From Rugamonas rivuli (GTDB lineage Bacteria; Pseudomonadota; Gammaproteobacteria; Burkholderiales; Burkholderiaceae_D): a stretch of DNA of 64,000 nucleotides. Below the pieces are notes generated by a model that saw only the letters and a program-made list of their open reading frames with translations, was not told the DNA's origin and ran no database searches. The stretch's first letter is position 1. The number at the start of each line of letters is the position of its first letter. This document shows, in pieces, positions 47,462 through 56,808 of the stretch. Made by a program: the position numbers and the translations under genes. The stretch lies in NCBI RefSeq assembly GCF_009380165.1, contig NZ_WHUF01000001.1, forward strand, positions 124,001-188,000. The letters run 5' to 3'.

Positions 47462-49183
47462 CTACCAGCCGAGGTAATAATCAGCCGGCAGCCAGCTCGG
47501 ACGCGGCAGGCCGAAATAGGACTGCAGCATTTTCTCCGCCTCGCAGAAGGCGCCTTCGACCCAGCCTTGCTGGTCGGAATAGGCTTCGCCGCAGATGTGT
47601 ATGTCTTCTGTCGCCATGGGCTTGCGCATGTAGGGCATCACATCCTGCACCTTGTAGCCGGCTTTCCAGGCGTGATAGCCGGCGCCAAACGGGTCGTCGC
47701 CCCAGTCCTTGAACCAGGTGACGTAGGGCATGGGGATACCCACGCCGTGCAGTTCGCGCAGCTCCTTGACCACTTCTTTGACCATCGTGTCGCTGGCGGC
47801 GACATCGTTCAATGCTTCGACTTCGAGCTGCGACGCCAGCCTGGTTGCGCGTGGCCGGAACTTCACCGGATCGTCGGACAGGGCCTTCCAGAACGTCTCC
47901 GTCTCCATATCCCCGTAGCTGCCGAGCAGCATCGAATGGTCGGTCACTTTCGCGGTGCCGAAGTAGTAGCACTGGCGCATCGGCAGGTCGGTGATGGAGT
48001 GGCCGGCGGTGATGCCCAGCTCGTTCCACCACGGCGTGTCGAATCCCATCAGGATCTTGAACGCCGGCTCCTTGATGACCGAGCGAATGTTTTTGTTCAG
48101 CTCGGTGTTTTCATTGACGTTGAAGAAGAAGTTGTCCTGGTCCAGAAGCTCCAGCGAGTGCCGCGGCATCGCCAGCACCAGGCGATTGGCATACGCCCGC
48201 CATTGCTGGTTCGAGCGCAGGTTGAGGAACACGAGTTCGTAGCGATGGGTGGCGCTCTGCGGGTGTTGCCGGTTGAAGGTCAGCAGCTTGTTTTCGGACC
48301 AGATGCATGCGCCTTCGTGACGCATATAGTCGTTCGCCATCGCATAGACCGTGCTGTCGAAACCCTCGGCGATGGTCTTGTATTCCGCGCCGGCGGAGAA
48401 GTCGCCGATCATGTAGGGGAAGGCTTCCGCCGCGTTCCAGTTGATGGTGTTGGAGTAGTAGCCGCCGGCGGTCGACAGGAAAGTATAGCCTTCCTGCGAT
48501 ACCTGGTCCTTCAGCAGGTTCCAGAAGCCGATGTCGTTGACGAGGCGTTTGTCGTACGGCGAACCTTCGAAGTGGTAGGTCAGGTAGGGCTTGACCTGGT
48601 CCCATTGCCGCAGCGTCAGTTCGATGACGTAGGTGTAGGCGTCGACCTGGTGGACGTGCTGGCCGAAATTTTCGCGGAACCACGGATCCGCGGTCAGCAC
48701 GTCGTAGATCACTTTGCTGAACAACTGATCGGCGCTGAAGCCGATGTCGTCGTCGTCCAGGTAGTAGCGGGTAAGCAGCTTCTGCCCCCTGCTCTGCGCT
48801 TCCGTCCAGGCGTTTTGCTTGCAGCGATCCTTGCGCAAGTACATATACAGATCTGCCGGATCGCCCATCGGGAATTCAACCGCTTCCATCTGATCGGCGA
48901 AGACCTGTTCGATCAGCGTGGTGACGATCTTTTGCGAGGTCAGGTAGCGCATGCCGCCCAGTTCGCCCTGTACCGTCGGCATGCCGGGCAGGCGCACCGA
49001 TTCAAGCCGACCGGCAATGCGGGTGTTCATGTCGAAGACTTGTACCTGGCTGCCCGTGTTGGCGCCTTCCGTGGTCAGGCGGTAGGCGGTGTAGATGCCG
49101 GAAATGCCGGCGCCCACGATGGCCACGTCGAATTTCAATCCATCCTGCATGCCGGTGTTCAATGCCGTATTTTTGTCAACCAT
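47462..49183 (-). CDS. FAD-dependent amine/L-amino-acid oxidase
   Basis: 573 residues. Dinucleotide-binding motif VAIVGAGISGIYTAYRL at about 19-35, second flavin motif RIAGRLESVRLPG, substrate region ELGGMRYLTSQKIV, and the C-terminal FAD motif EDIHICGEAYSDQQGWVEGA as in monoamine and L-amino-acid oxidases. Oxidises an amine or amino acid to the imine with hydrogen peroxide release; substrate unknown. No signal peptide. It follows the second flavin oxidase by 31 bases on the same strand, so they likely form an operon and may act in sequence or on related substrates. Confidence 0.85.
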   Translation of the reverse strand: MVDKNTALNTGMQDGLKFDVAIVGAGISGIYTAYRLTTEGANTGSQVQVFDMNTRIAGRLESVRLPGMPTVQGELGGMRYLTSQKIVTTLIEQVFADQMEAVEFPMGDPADLYMYLRKDRCKQNAWTEAQSRGQKLLTRYYLDDDDIGFSADQLFSKVIYDVLTADPWFRENFGQHVHQVDAYTYVIELTLRQWDQVKPYLTYHFEGSPYDKRLVNDIGFWNLLKDQVSQEGYTFLSTAGGYYSNTINWNAAEAFPYMIGDFSAGAEYKTIAEGFDSTVYAMANDYMRHEGACIWSENKLLTFNRQHPQSATHRYELVFLNLRSNQQWRAYANRLVLAMPRHSLELLDQDNFFFNVNENTELNKNIRSVIKEPAFKILMGFDTPWWNELGITAGHSITDLPMRQCYYFGTAKVTDHSMLLGSYGDMETETFWKALSDDPVKFRPRATRLASQLEVEALNDVAASDTMVKEVVKELRELHGVGIPMPYVTWFKDWGDDPFGAGYHAWKAGYKVQDVMPYMRKPMATEDIHICGEAYSDQQGWVEGAFCEAEKMLQSYFGLPRPSWLPADYYLGW

Positions 49184-49214
49184 TTTGGACTCCCGATATA
49201 AGTAGCTAAATTAT

Positions 49215-50435
49215 TTACATGGTTCTGAAGTAGAGCTGGCCGGTCTGGAAGTGCGAGATGTCGTACGAGCTTTTACCGTCGAGCGCCATTTCCGACAGAA
49301 TGCTGCCCAGCAGCGGCACGAACTTGGCGGCCCAGCCGGTTGCGTACATGACGATGTTGCGGTGGTTGGGCACATAGCTCGGGGCAAAGTCGATCAGCAT
49401 TTCCTTGCCGGCGATGGTGCTCAGCGCCACCAGGCAGGTGGACTTGTAATGCGGGGTGGGGTCGAGTCCGGTCATATGCTTGCGTACCCACTCGGAGGTG
49501 TACGCCAATTCGTCGGGATTGGGGATAAAGCTGGCCTGGTTGGGATCGGACAGCGGCGTCATCACGAAGTCCGGCGCAACCCGGATATAGTCGGGGTAAT
49601 TCCATTCGACCTCGGGAAAACCGTAGAACTGATTACCGCTCTTGCCATCCGGCTGCTGGAAAACAAACCAGGTCGGATATTGAATGGCGGGGTCGGTTTT
49701 TTTGAAATAGCACGAGGCCATGTTCCAATACGTCGCTTCAATTCTGAAATCGAGCAGGTTAATGACGTCGTTGATATAAGGCCCGGGCACGATCACCAGC
49801 TTCTTGCCGACATAAGTGCCGCCCGGCGTCGTCACCATGAACAGCTGATCGGATTGCTGTATGCCGATGACCGGCGACTGTTCGAGCATCGTCACATTCG
49901 GACTGGCCAGATTGCAGTCGTACAGGGTGCGCTGGGTGGCGAGCAAGTCGATGCTGGCACCGTCGGCCTGGAACAGGCCCCGGTAATTCTGCGGCAAGTC
50001 TTTGAAATGATATTGCGCTTCGATTTCCTCCACGGTCAAGGAGGTGTAGGGCACGTCCTGCGCCTGCATGGCCAGCTCAGCGGCGGCGATGTTGCCTTCC
50101 GTCGACTGGACGGTCGGGTCGCCGAACCACAGGGTGCCGACCGTCGTCAGCAGCTGCTCCTGGCTGTGGGCTTGCAGCTCGGCCCAGTAAGGCAGGGCAT
50201 CTTCGGCCATCTTCACCATGTATTCATCCGGGTAGGGGATGCGGAACTGGCGGGAAACACCGGCCGAGCTGCCTTGCTGGTTGAAGAAGGTGAACTGTTC
50301 CAGCACCAGCGTGGAGGCGGAACGCTTGCTGTTGTAATACGCGGTGGCGAGCCCCATCGGGCCACCGCCTATGACTATCACGTCATATGTTTGCTGAAAA
50401 CCGGATGCGGGCTTATTTATTTTATCGACAGGCAT
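49215..50435 (-). CDS. FAD-dependent oxidoreductase, sarcosine oxidase-like (DAO family)
   Basis: 406 residues. N-terminal FAD motif YDVIVIGGGPMGLATAYYNS, then LVLEQFTFFNQQGSSAGVSR with RQFRIPYPDEYM, characteristic of monomeric sarcosine oxidase/N-methyltryptophan oxidase relatives; in that family FAD is bound covalently to a Cys near MLIDFAPSYVP, where no Cys is evident here. Oxidises a secondary or N-methyl amine. First of the two-gene oxidase unit. The 283 bases between it and the helicase gene are AT-rich and hold only promoter-like sequence. Confidence 0.82.
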   Translation of the reverse strand: MPVDKINKPASGFQQTYDVIVIGGGPMGLATAYYNSKRSASTLVLEQFTFFNQQGSSAGVSRQFRIPYPDEYMVKMAEDALPYWAELQAHSQEQLLTTVGTLWFGDPTVQSTEGNIAAAELAMQAQDVPYTSLTVEEIEAQYHFKDLPQNYRGLFQADGASIDLLATQRTLYDCNLASPNVTMLEQSPVIGIQQSDQLFMVTTPGGTYVGKKLVIVPGPYINDVINLLDFRIEATYWNMASCYFKKTDPAIQYPTWFVFQQPDGKSGNQFYGFPEVEWNYPDYIRVAPDFVMTPLSDPNQASFIPNPDELAYTSEWVRKHMTGLDPTPHYKSTCLVALSTIAGKEMLIDFAPSYVPNHRNIVMYATGWAAKFVPLLGSILSEMALDGKSSYDISHFQTGQLYFRTM

Positions 50436-50718
50436 AACACTACCTTTCCAATAGTAACAAGCGGAGGATGGTGATAACTCTGGAGGGAATCGGATGTGCG
50501 CAAGAACGGCACACCGTGAAGGGTAGTATTACATTAATTTTCAAAAAGATAATGCCTGTGTTGGCTTATTCCAACGGAGATTTTTATATATTTTTAATTA
50601 ACTTGACGCCGGTCATGGCTATTAATTTGCTTGTTATTTACAGAGTGGAATGCATTATGTATGTGAGATTCGGCCGGCCATAGTAATATACCGTAGCCGT
50701 TTTTTATATAAGGTACAT

Positions 50719-53433
50719 ATGGTTTCAATCTGGGTGAATGGCCAGGACAAGACCAGGCAAATCAGCGACTGGAAAATATGGTGGGGACCCAAGCAAGGGG
50801 AGTTGATGCTGACTTGCATCTTCCCCTCTGGTAAATCCTTTCACAGTCCGTTGAGTAATTGTCGAGTTGACCCTACCGTCGTGGTGCCGGGAGGGCTACT
50901 TTCGAGCAAAGGCGGCGTGCGGTTCAAAGCGGTTGAGGACGTGTCTATCTACGGCGGGCGGTTTGCCGCTGTGCAGTCCCGCGGCAGCGCAACGATCGAC
51001 ATCGAGAATCCGGACGATCTTGTGTTCGTCGCCGAAACGGCGATCAAGGACGGGGATGTATTCCGCTATTTTGCCGAGGTTGCCCAGGCCAGGGTGGAAC
51101 ACGCGTCTGCGAAGAATCGTCCGATCGCCGAGAACGTATTGCGCCAGCTTGACAAGGTGGTCGCCCATGAAGATACCGCGTTGCAGGCCTACTGCACGGC
51201 GCAGAACGGACAGCGCGCATCGGGTGGCGGTTTCATCTACCCATTCGGCGTCAATGAAAGCCAGCAGCAGGCGGTTGAACAAGCGTTTGCGTCGCAAATC
51301 AGTTTGATCGAGGGGCCGCCAGGTACTGGGAAAACGCAGACGATATTGAATATCGTCGCCAATGTCCTGCTGCGCAAAGGCACCGTCGCTATTCTGTCCA
51401 ACAACAACGCCGCGGTAGAAAACGTCTACGAGAAACTTGGCGCGGCCGGGCTGGGCTATCTTGCCGCCAGACTGGGCAGTGAGCAGAACCGTACAGCTTT
51501 TTTCAATGCCTTGCCCAAGGTGCCGGCGGAGCCCGAGGTCCCCCCGCTTGCCATGGATGACATTCAGGCTACGATGCAAAAGCTGAAGCAGCAGCTTCAC
51601 GCACAGGCCGCCGTGGCGCGCTTGCGGGCCGAGATGGATGAACTGGCGGTGGAGCGGCGCTACCTGCTGGAGTGGCAGCGCGACAATTTGACCGAGGCGC
51701 CGGTGTCTCTGGAGAAGTACCGTCTGTCGCCACAAGAGTCTTCGGACTTGATGGCTTATCTGGCCCATCTTGCCGAGCGTCGCGTCAAGATCAGGGACAG
51801 GATCGAGCTGCTGTTTAATTTCAAGATCCTGCGGATGAAACCCTTTGATAGCCGGGAAAAGCGCAAGGCAGCGATCTTTGCGTTGCAGCTTGATTATTAC
51901 GACAAGGCGCTGGGGGAGAGGGGCGCGGCATTGGCGGCCCATCAGGACGCGCTGGCGCGAGGTCGTTTCGATGCCTTGCTCGATCAGTTGACCCGGTGGT
52001 CGATGGGCTATCTCAAACAGCATCTGCGCCGGCACATCCCTGACCAGCAAGAATTCGATGCCCGCAGTTATCGTCGGCAGTTTGACGCCTTTGTAAAACG
52101 CTTCCCCATTATTGGCAGCAGCACGCATTCCATCATCAACTCCATGGGCGAAGGCGCATTGCTCGACTATGTGATCATCGATGAGGCTTCGCAGCAGGAC
52201 ATCGTCCCGGGCATCCTGGCCTTGGGCTGCGCCAGAAACCTGATCATTGTCGGCGACCGGAAACAGTTGCCGCATATTCCAGCGGTCGTTGGCGTCGAGG
52301 CGCCGGTTGAATTCTACGATTGCGAAAAATACAGCCTGCTTGACTCGTGCGTCAGCGTCTTCAACGATACCGTACCGAAGACGCTGCTGAAGGAACACTA
52401 CCGTTGTCACCCCAGGATCATCCAGTTCTGCAACCAGCAGTTTTATGACAACCAGCTTGTGCCCATGACGCAAAACGCCGGTGAAGAATCGTTGAAGCTG
52501 ATCGTTACTGCCAAGGGGAATCACACGCGCAGCAATGCAAACCTGCGGGAGCTGGATTCGGTGCAGGAAGTCCTCAACTGGGATGGCGTAAGCGACTGGG
52601 ATAGCGAGGGCAACAGGGGATTCATCGCACCCTACAATGCGCAGGTCGCGCTCTCTCGCACCCGCCTGCCTGAGGACTTCGTCAAAGACACAGTGCATAA
52701 ATTCCAGGGCAGGGAGTGTGACGAGATCGTGTTCTCTACGGTGTTGGACAAGAAGTACAGCAGCCGGCGAAATCTCGATTTCGTGGACGATCCGCATTTG
52801 GTCAATGTGGCGGTGTCGAGGGCAAAGAACAAGTTCACCCTGGTGACGGGCGACGATGTTTTTACCGCAAACAATGGCCATGTCGCCGCGCTGGTGCGCT
52901 ACATCGAGTACTACGCCGAGGAAAAACAGATCCATCGCGCGCCCGTCGTGTCGGCCTTCGATCTGCTCTACAAGGAATATGATCGGTCGCTCGAAAGGCT
53001 GCGTCGCCGACTGAGTTCCAAGGATTCCCGCTACATGTCGGAGCAGATCGTGGCGCAAATTCTGCGCGAGGTGATGGACCGCGATGCATATGGGGCGATG
53101 AAATTCCACGCCCAGATCTTTTTGTCCCAATTGGCCTCACCGGCCAATGAAACGTTGACTCCACGCGAACGGGAGTTCATGAGCAACCACGCCAGCTGTG
53201 ATTTTGTCGTGTATTTCAAGGTGGGTAAAACGCCGCTCGGGGTGATCGAGGTGGACGGCGGATCGCACGAGACGAAGCCGCAGTCGGCGCGCGACGCACT
53301 GAAAGAAAGTATTCTGCACAAGAGCGGTATCCCATTGCTCCGACTGCGGACTGTCGAGAGCTTTATCGAGGAAAGAGTGGCAGAATTTCTGGACCAGTGG
53401 GCAATGGGTAGCTCGGGCGTTACTGGAAATTGA
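50719..53433 (+). CDS. SF1 (Upf1-like) helicase with C-terminal DUF2726/PD-(D/E)XK-like domain
   Basis: 904 residues from ATG 50719 (AAGG upstream). An N-terminal 190-residue region is unassigned. Walker A is GPPGTGKTQT (about 199), the coiled-coil insertion spans about 285-440, Walker B is IIDEASQQD (about 485), later motifs are GDRKQLPHIP, LKEHYRCHP, VHKFQGRECDEIVF and NVAVSRAKN. The C-terminus (about 770-890) has CDFVVYFKVGKTPLGVIEVD with SHE, a PD-(D/E)XK-type nuclease pattern as in DUF2726. Helicase-nuclease fusions of this kind are candidate defence proteins. It stands alone and directly abuts a gene relic. Confidence 0.85.
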   Translation: MVSIWVNGQDKTRQISDWKIWWGPKQGELMLTCIFPSGKSFHSPLSNCRVDPTVVVPGGLLSSKGGVRFKAVEDVSIYGGRFAAVQSRGSATIDIENPDDLVFVAETAIKDGDVFRYFAEVAQARVEHASAKNRPIAENVLRQLDKVVAHEDTALQAYCTAQNGQRASGGGFIYPFGVNESQQQAVEQAFASQISLIEGPPGTGKTQTILNIVANVLLRKGTVAILSNNNAAVENVYEKLGAAGLGYLAARLGSEQNRTAFFNALPKVPAEPEVPPLAMDDIQATMQKLKQQLHAQAAVARLRAEMDELAVERRYLLEWQRDNLTEAPVSLEKYRLSPQESSDLMAYLAHLAERRVKIRDRIELLFNFKILRMKPFDSREKRKAAIFALQLDYYDKALGERGAALAAHQDALARGRFDALLDQLTRWSMGYLKQHLRRHIPDQQEFDARSYRRQFDAFVKRFPIIGSSTHSIINSMGEGALLDYVIIDEASQQDIVPGILALGCARNLIIVGDRKQLPHIPAVVGVEAPVEFYDCEKYSLLDSCVSVFNDTVPKTLLKEHYRCHPRIIQFCNQQFYDNQLVPMTQNAGEESLKLIVTAKGNHTRSNANLRELDSVQEVLNWDGVSDWDSEGNRGFIAPYNAQVALSRTRLPEDFVKDTVHKFQGRECDEIVFSTVLDKKYSSRRNLDFVDDPHLVNVAVSRAKNKFTLVTGDDVFTANNGHVAALVRYIEYYAEEKQIHRAPVVSAFDLLYKEYDRSLERLRRRLSSKDSRYMSEQIVAQILREVMDRDAYGAMKFHAQIFLSQLASPANETLTPREREFMSNHASCDFVVYFKVGKTPLGVIEVDGGSHETKPQSARDALKESILHKSGIPLLRLRTVESFIEERVAEFLDQWAMGSSGVTGN

Positions 53434-53455
53434 CGCGGCCCTCGTGCGGGGGGGG

Positions 53456-53530
53456 CGCGTAACAGCAGCGTCAGCGCGATCAGGAAGGCTGCGGCATCGA
53501 GCAACCAGCGTTTGTCGATAACAAATCCGT
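53456..53530 (-). pseudogene. Relic of the 3' end of an AmpG-like MFS gene
   Basis: On the minus strand this stretch encodes RWLLDAAAFLIALTLLLR, closely like the C-terminus VDATAFLLALTLLLR of the MFS gene at 57485. A 23-base stretch (53457-53479) is identical to 57515-57537. The upstream part of the reading frame hits a stop within about 30 codons, so only the gene end is left. It begins about 20 bases after the helicase stop codon. Confidence 0.65.
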
Positions 53531-53604
53531 AGGCTAATGGACTGCTAATTGTCAGTCGTCATGATTGACTGCGCGTTCCCTTTCCCACTTCGACAAGGTG
53601 TTGC

Positions 53605-54372
53605 ATGACCCTACAAACTACCGCGCCCGGCGCTCTGGCCAACAAGGTGCCGGCGGCCGTGCTGAGCTTTTGGATCATCAAGATCCTGTCCACCACCGTC
53701 GGCGAGACCGGCGCCGACTATCTGGCGGTGAACGCCGGCCTGGGCACGGCTATCACCGGCGGCATCACCGCCGCGCTGCTGGCCGGCGCACTGGTGGCCC
53801 AACTGCGCAGCACGCGTTTCGTGCCATGGCTGTACTGGCTGTGCGTGGTGCTGCTCAGTGTGGCGGGCACCCAGATCACCGACGCGCTGACCGACCGCAT
53901 GGGCGTGAGCCTGTACATCAGCACGGCCGTCTTTGGCGTTCTTTTGGCCCTGCTGTTTACCGCCTGGTACCGCCGCGAACGAACGCTGTCCATCACCACC
54001 ATCAACACCGGACGCCGCGAGCGTTTCTACTGGGCGGCGATCCTGCTGACCTTCGCGCTGGGCACGGCGGCCGGCGACCTGGCGACGGAGGAGCTGGCGC
54101 TGGGCTTCCGCGTGGGCGTGCTGGCTTTCGGCGCGCTGATCGCGATCATCTACGCAGCCAGGCGCAACGGCGCCAATCCGGTGCTGACGTTCTGGCTGGC
54201 CTACATTCTGACGCGTCCGCTGGGCGCCTCGCTGGGCGACCTGCTGTCGCAATCGACCGAATACGGCGGCATCGGCTGGGGCGCTGTCAACACCAGCATC
54301 GTGTTCCTGCTGGCGATTGCCGCCCTGGTGGCGTTCGTGAGCAGGACGCCGGCAACCGTTCGCGCCAACTGA
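53605..54372 (+). CDS. COG4705-family membrane protein
   Basis: 255 residues, about seven membrane helices in a repeated layout: two similar halves begin [22 protein letters not shown] and [24 protein letters not shown], the FW-x-x-K-x-x-x-T-x-G-E-x-x-x-D/FW pattern of COG4705. Function unknown; these genes usually sit beside a two-component system. AAGGTG precedes the ATG. It is followed by a small exported protein gene 30 bases downstream, and both converge on the sensor kinase gene. Confidence 0.88.
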   Translation: MTLQTTAPGALANKVPAAVLSFWIIKILSTTVGETGADYLAVNAGLGTAITGGITAALLAGALVAQLRSTRFVPWLYWLCVVLLSVAGTQITDALTDRMGVSLYISTAVFGVLLALLFTAWYRRERTLSITTINTGRRERFYWAAILLTFALGTAAGDLATEELALGFRVGVLAFGALIAIIYAARRNGANPVLTFWLAYILTRPLGASLGDLLSQSTEYGGIGWGAVNTSIVFLLAIAALVAFVSRTPATVRAN

Positions 54373-54401
54373 CATCCATTTTTCAACCAAGAGGAGCACA
54401 T

Positions 54402-54806
54402 ATGCAAAACCCGACCTGCAAGCGCGGCATCATCGCGGCCGCTGCGGCCATCATCCTGGCGGCGGCCGCCATCTCACCATCGAGCCCGCTGCTGCCGGCC
54501 GCGCAGGCTGCCAGCAGCGCCAAGCTGGGCGACCTGGGGAAATTCCGCGCCATCGCCCAGGACACGGCCAAGCTGGTCGATGCCGGCGACCTGGCCGGCG
54601 GCAAGAAACGCATCAAGGATCTGGAGACCTCGTGGGACGAGGCCGAGGCCGGCCTGAAGCCGCGCGCAGCCGCCGATTGGCACGTGGTCGACAAGGCGAT
54701 CGACCGCGCGCTGGAAGCGCTGCGCGCCGGTCGTCCCGATGCCGCCGCCTGCAAGGCTGCGATGACGGACCTGCTGGCGGCCATCGACAAGGCGCAGGCG
54801 AAATAA
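54402..54806 (+). CDS. Small exported helical protein
   Basis: 134 residues from ATG 54402 (GAGGAGC upstream). Signal peptide [17 protein letters not shown] with a cleavage near AQA, then a short helical mature protein with [20 protein letters not shown] and [19 protein letters not shown], resembling small periplasmic proteins found next to COG4705 genes. Possibly a ligand or accessory of the neighbouring sensor kinase; inference only. Stop codons of this gene and the kinase are five bases apart. Confidence 0.78.
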   Translation: MQNPTCKRGIIAAAAAIILAAAAISPSSPLLPAAQAASSAKLGDLGKFRAIAQDTAKLVDAGDLAGGKKRIKDLETSWDEAEAGLKPRAAADWHVVDKAIDRALEALRAGRPDAAACKAAMTDLLAAIDKAQAK

Positions 54807-54811
54807 GCGCC

Positions 54812-56167
54812 TCAGCGGCTGAACAGGATGCTGGCCCGCAGCCCGGCCAGCGCCTGCCGGTCCGCATAGTCCAGCGTGACGCGCGCGCCCAGGCGGCGTG
54901 CCACCGCGGCCACGATCGACAAGCCCAGCCCCGATCCGGTGTGTGCATTGCCCAGTGCGCGGTAGAAGGGATCGAACACGCGCTCCCGTTCTTCTGGAGC
55001 GATGCCGGGACCGGAGTCGCACACTTCCACGCCGATGCCCTCGGCGCCGACCCGCACCGCCAGGTCCACGCGGCCGCCGTCGGGCGTGTAGCGGATGGCG
55101 TTGTCGACCAGGTTGCGCACCATGAGCAGCAGATCGACTTCGCTCGCCAGCGGCGCGGCGTCGATGTCGCTGGTGACGCCCAGATCGATGTTGCGCGCCT
55201 GCGCCAGCGGCATCAGATCCTCCAGCACCAGCCGGAACACCAGCAGCAGCGACACGCGCACAGCGGCCGGCGCCGGCGAGGACTGGGCGCGGGCCAGCGA
55301 CAGCAGCTGTTCCAGCAGGTCGCGGCCGCGCCGCAGGCCGGAACGCAGCGTCGCCACCTTGGCTTGCGCTGCCGGTGGCAAATCGCTGTCGGCCAGCGCT
55401 TCGGCTTGCAGCGACAGCGCCGTCATCGGCGAGCGCAGTTCGTGGGCGGCGTCGGCGACGAAGCGGCGCTGCGCCTGCATGGCTTGCGCCACACGCTCCA
55501 GCAGCCGGTTGATGGCGGTAACGAAGGGGCGCATTTCCGACGGCAGAAAGTCCGGCGCCAGCGGCTGCAGTTCATGCTCGCTGCGGCGGTCGATATCGCC
55601 GGCCAGCGTGGCGATGGGACGAAAGCCGCGCCGCACCATCAGCACCACCAGCAATGGCAGCAGCGGCAGCAGCACCAGCAGCGGCAGCAGTGTGCGCAGC
55701 GCGCCTTCCAGCGCGATCTCGTCGCGCACCGCGGCCGCCTGCGCTACCGCCAGCCGCTCGCCGGTGGACAGCCGCTGCAGCAGGATGCGGTAGGGCGTGC
55801 CGGCGATGGTGCGGCGGTGGATGCCGTCGGGCAGGGCGGCCAGCTGCTGAAGTGGCTCGTCGGCCGTCCGCTGCTCCAGTGCCGGCACCGGCTGCGACGG
55901 CAGCAACTGCACCACCACGCGCGCCTCGTCGCCACCGGCAAAGGGATTGCTGTCTGCCGCGCGGAGCGGCGCCGCGACAAGCCGGTGCTGGTCGAACAGC
56001 GCGTGCACGTGGCGCAGGGCGTCGTCCTGTAGCTCGTTGGCCTCGTCATAAGCCGCCACGAACGACAGCGCGGCGGCCGGCACGGCCACCGCCAGGATGC
56101 CGCCCGTCAGCCACAGCGACAGCCGCAGTTGCAGCGAATCCTTCAGATGCTTTTGTCGACCATCCAT
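54812..56167 (-). CDS. Sensor histidine kinase, QseC/EnvZ-like
   Basis: 451 residues. N-terminal membrane segment (about 16-38), periplasmic sensor region (about 40-165), second membrane segment (LLPLLVLLPLLPLLVVLMV), HAMP-like part, H-box FVADAAHELRSPMTAL (phospho-His about residue 243), N-box NLVDNAIRYTPDGG, DSGPGIAPEE and GSGLGLSIV. Phosphorylates the response regulator encoded immediately upstream, whose 3' end overlaps its 5' end by 25 bases. The sensed signal is unknown, though the adjacent COG4705 and small exported proteins are candidates. Confidence 0.93.
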   Translation of the reverse strand: MDGRQKHLKDSLQLRLSLWLTGGILAVAVPAAALSFVAAYDEANELQDDALRHVHALFDQHRLVAAPLRAADSNPFAGGDEARVVVQLLPSQPVPALEQRTADEPLQQLAALPDGIHRRTIAGTPYRILLQRLSTGERLAVAQAAAVRDEIALEGALRTLLPLLVLLPLLPLLVVLMVRRGFRPIATLAGDIDRRSEHELQPLAPDFLPSEMRPFVTAINRLLERVAQAMQAQRRFVADAAHELRSPMTALSLQAEALADSDLPPAAQAKVATLRSGLRRGRDLLEQLLSLARAQSSPAPAAVRVSLLLVFRLVLEDLMPLAQARNIDLGVTSDIDAAPLASEVDLLLMVRNLVDNAIRYTPDGGRVDLAVRVGAEGIGVEVCDSGPGIAPEERERVFDPFYRALGNAHTGSGLGLSIVAAVARRLGARVTLDYADRQALAGLRASILFSR

Positions 56168-56805
56168 CCCACCCCCCTGACGTTTTTGATGGCGCCCGCG
56201 CCGAATTTCTTGCGCAGCGCGTGAATCAGGAATTCGACCGCGTTGCTTTCCACTTCCTCGCCCCAGCCGTAGATGCGTTCTTCCAGTTCGCTGCGCGACA
56301 GGATGGCGCCGGGGCGCCGCATCAGCGCCTGTAGCAGCGCGAACTCGCGGTTCGACAGCTGCGCCGTGAGTTCGCCGCTGGAGGCCTGGCGCGTGGCCGG
56401 GTCCAGCGTCAACACGCCGTTGCTCAGCACCGGCGCGGCGCTGCCACCCTTGCGGCGCATCACGGCGCGCATGCGCGCCAGCAGCTCGCTCATCTCGAAC
56501 GGCTTGGGCACATAGTCGTCGGCGCCGTTGTCCAGGCCTTCGATGCGTTCATCGAGGCCGTCGCGCGCGGTGATGATCAGCAGCGGCACTTCGTTGCCGG
56601 ACGCGCGCACGGCGCGCAGCACGGCCATGCCATCCTTGCCCGGCAGGCCCAGGTCCAGCAGCACCAGGTCGTAGTGCTGGCACGCCAGCGTATCGAGCGC
56701 GCTTTGGCCGTTGCGCACCCAGTCGGCCGCATAGGACGCGGCCTTGAGTGCCGCATGGGCGGCGGCGCCTATCATCGGGTCGTCCTCGACCAGCAGCACG
56801 CGCAT
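56143..56805 (-). CDS. OmpR-family response regulator
   Basis: 220 residues. Receiver domain with Asp51 (LVLLDLGLPGKDG), Thr/Lys switch residues (LIITARD, PKPFEMSEL), then a winged-helix DNA-binding domain (LSNREFALLQALMRRPGAIL, EVESNAVEFLIHALRKKFG). Middle gene of the PAP2-regulator-kinase unit: it starts three bases after the PAP2 stop and overlaps the kinase by 25 bases. Confidence 0.95.
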   Translation of the reverse strand: MRVLLVEDDPMIGAAAHAALKAASYAADWVRNGQSALDTLACQHYDLVLLDLGLPGKDGMAVLRAVRASGNEVPLLIITARDGLDERIEGLDNGADDYVPKPFEMSELLARMRAVMRRKGGSAAPVLSNGVLTLDPATRQASSGELTAQLSNREFALLQALMRRPGAILSRSELEERIYGWGEEVESNAVEFLIHALRKKFGAGAIKNVRGVGWMVDKSI

Positions 56806-56808
56806 GGC

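Noticed and set aside
50468..50683. 71-codon frame between the oxidase and helicase genes
   Set aside because: AT-rich promoter-like region, no ribosome site, random composition.
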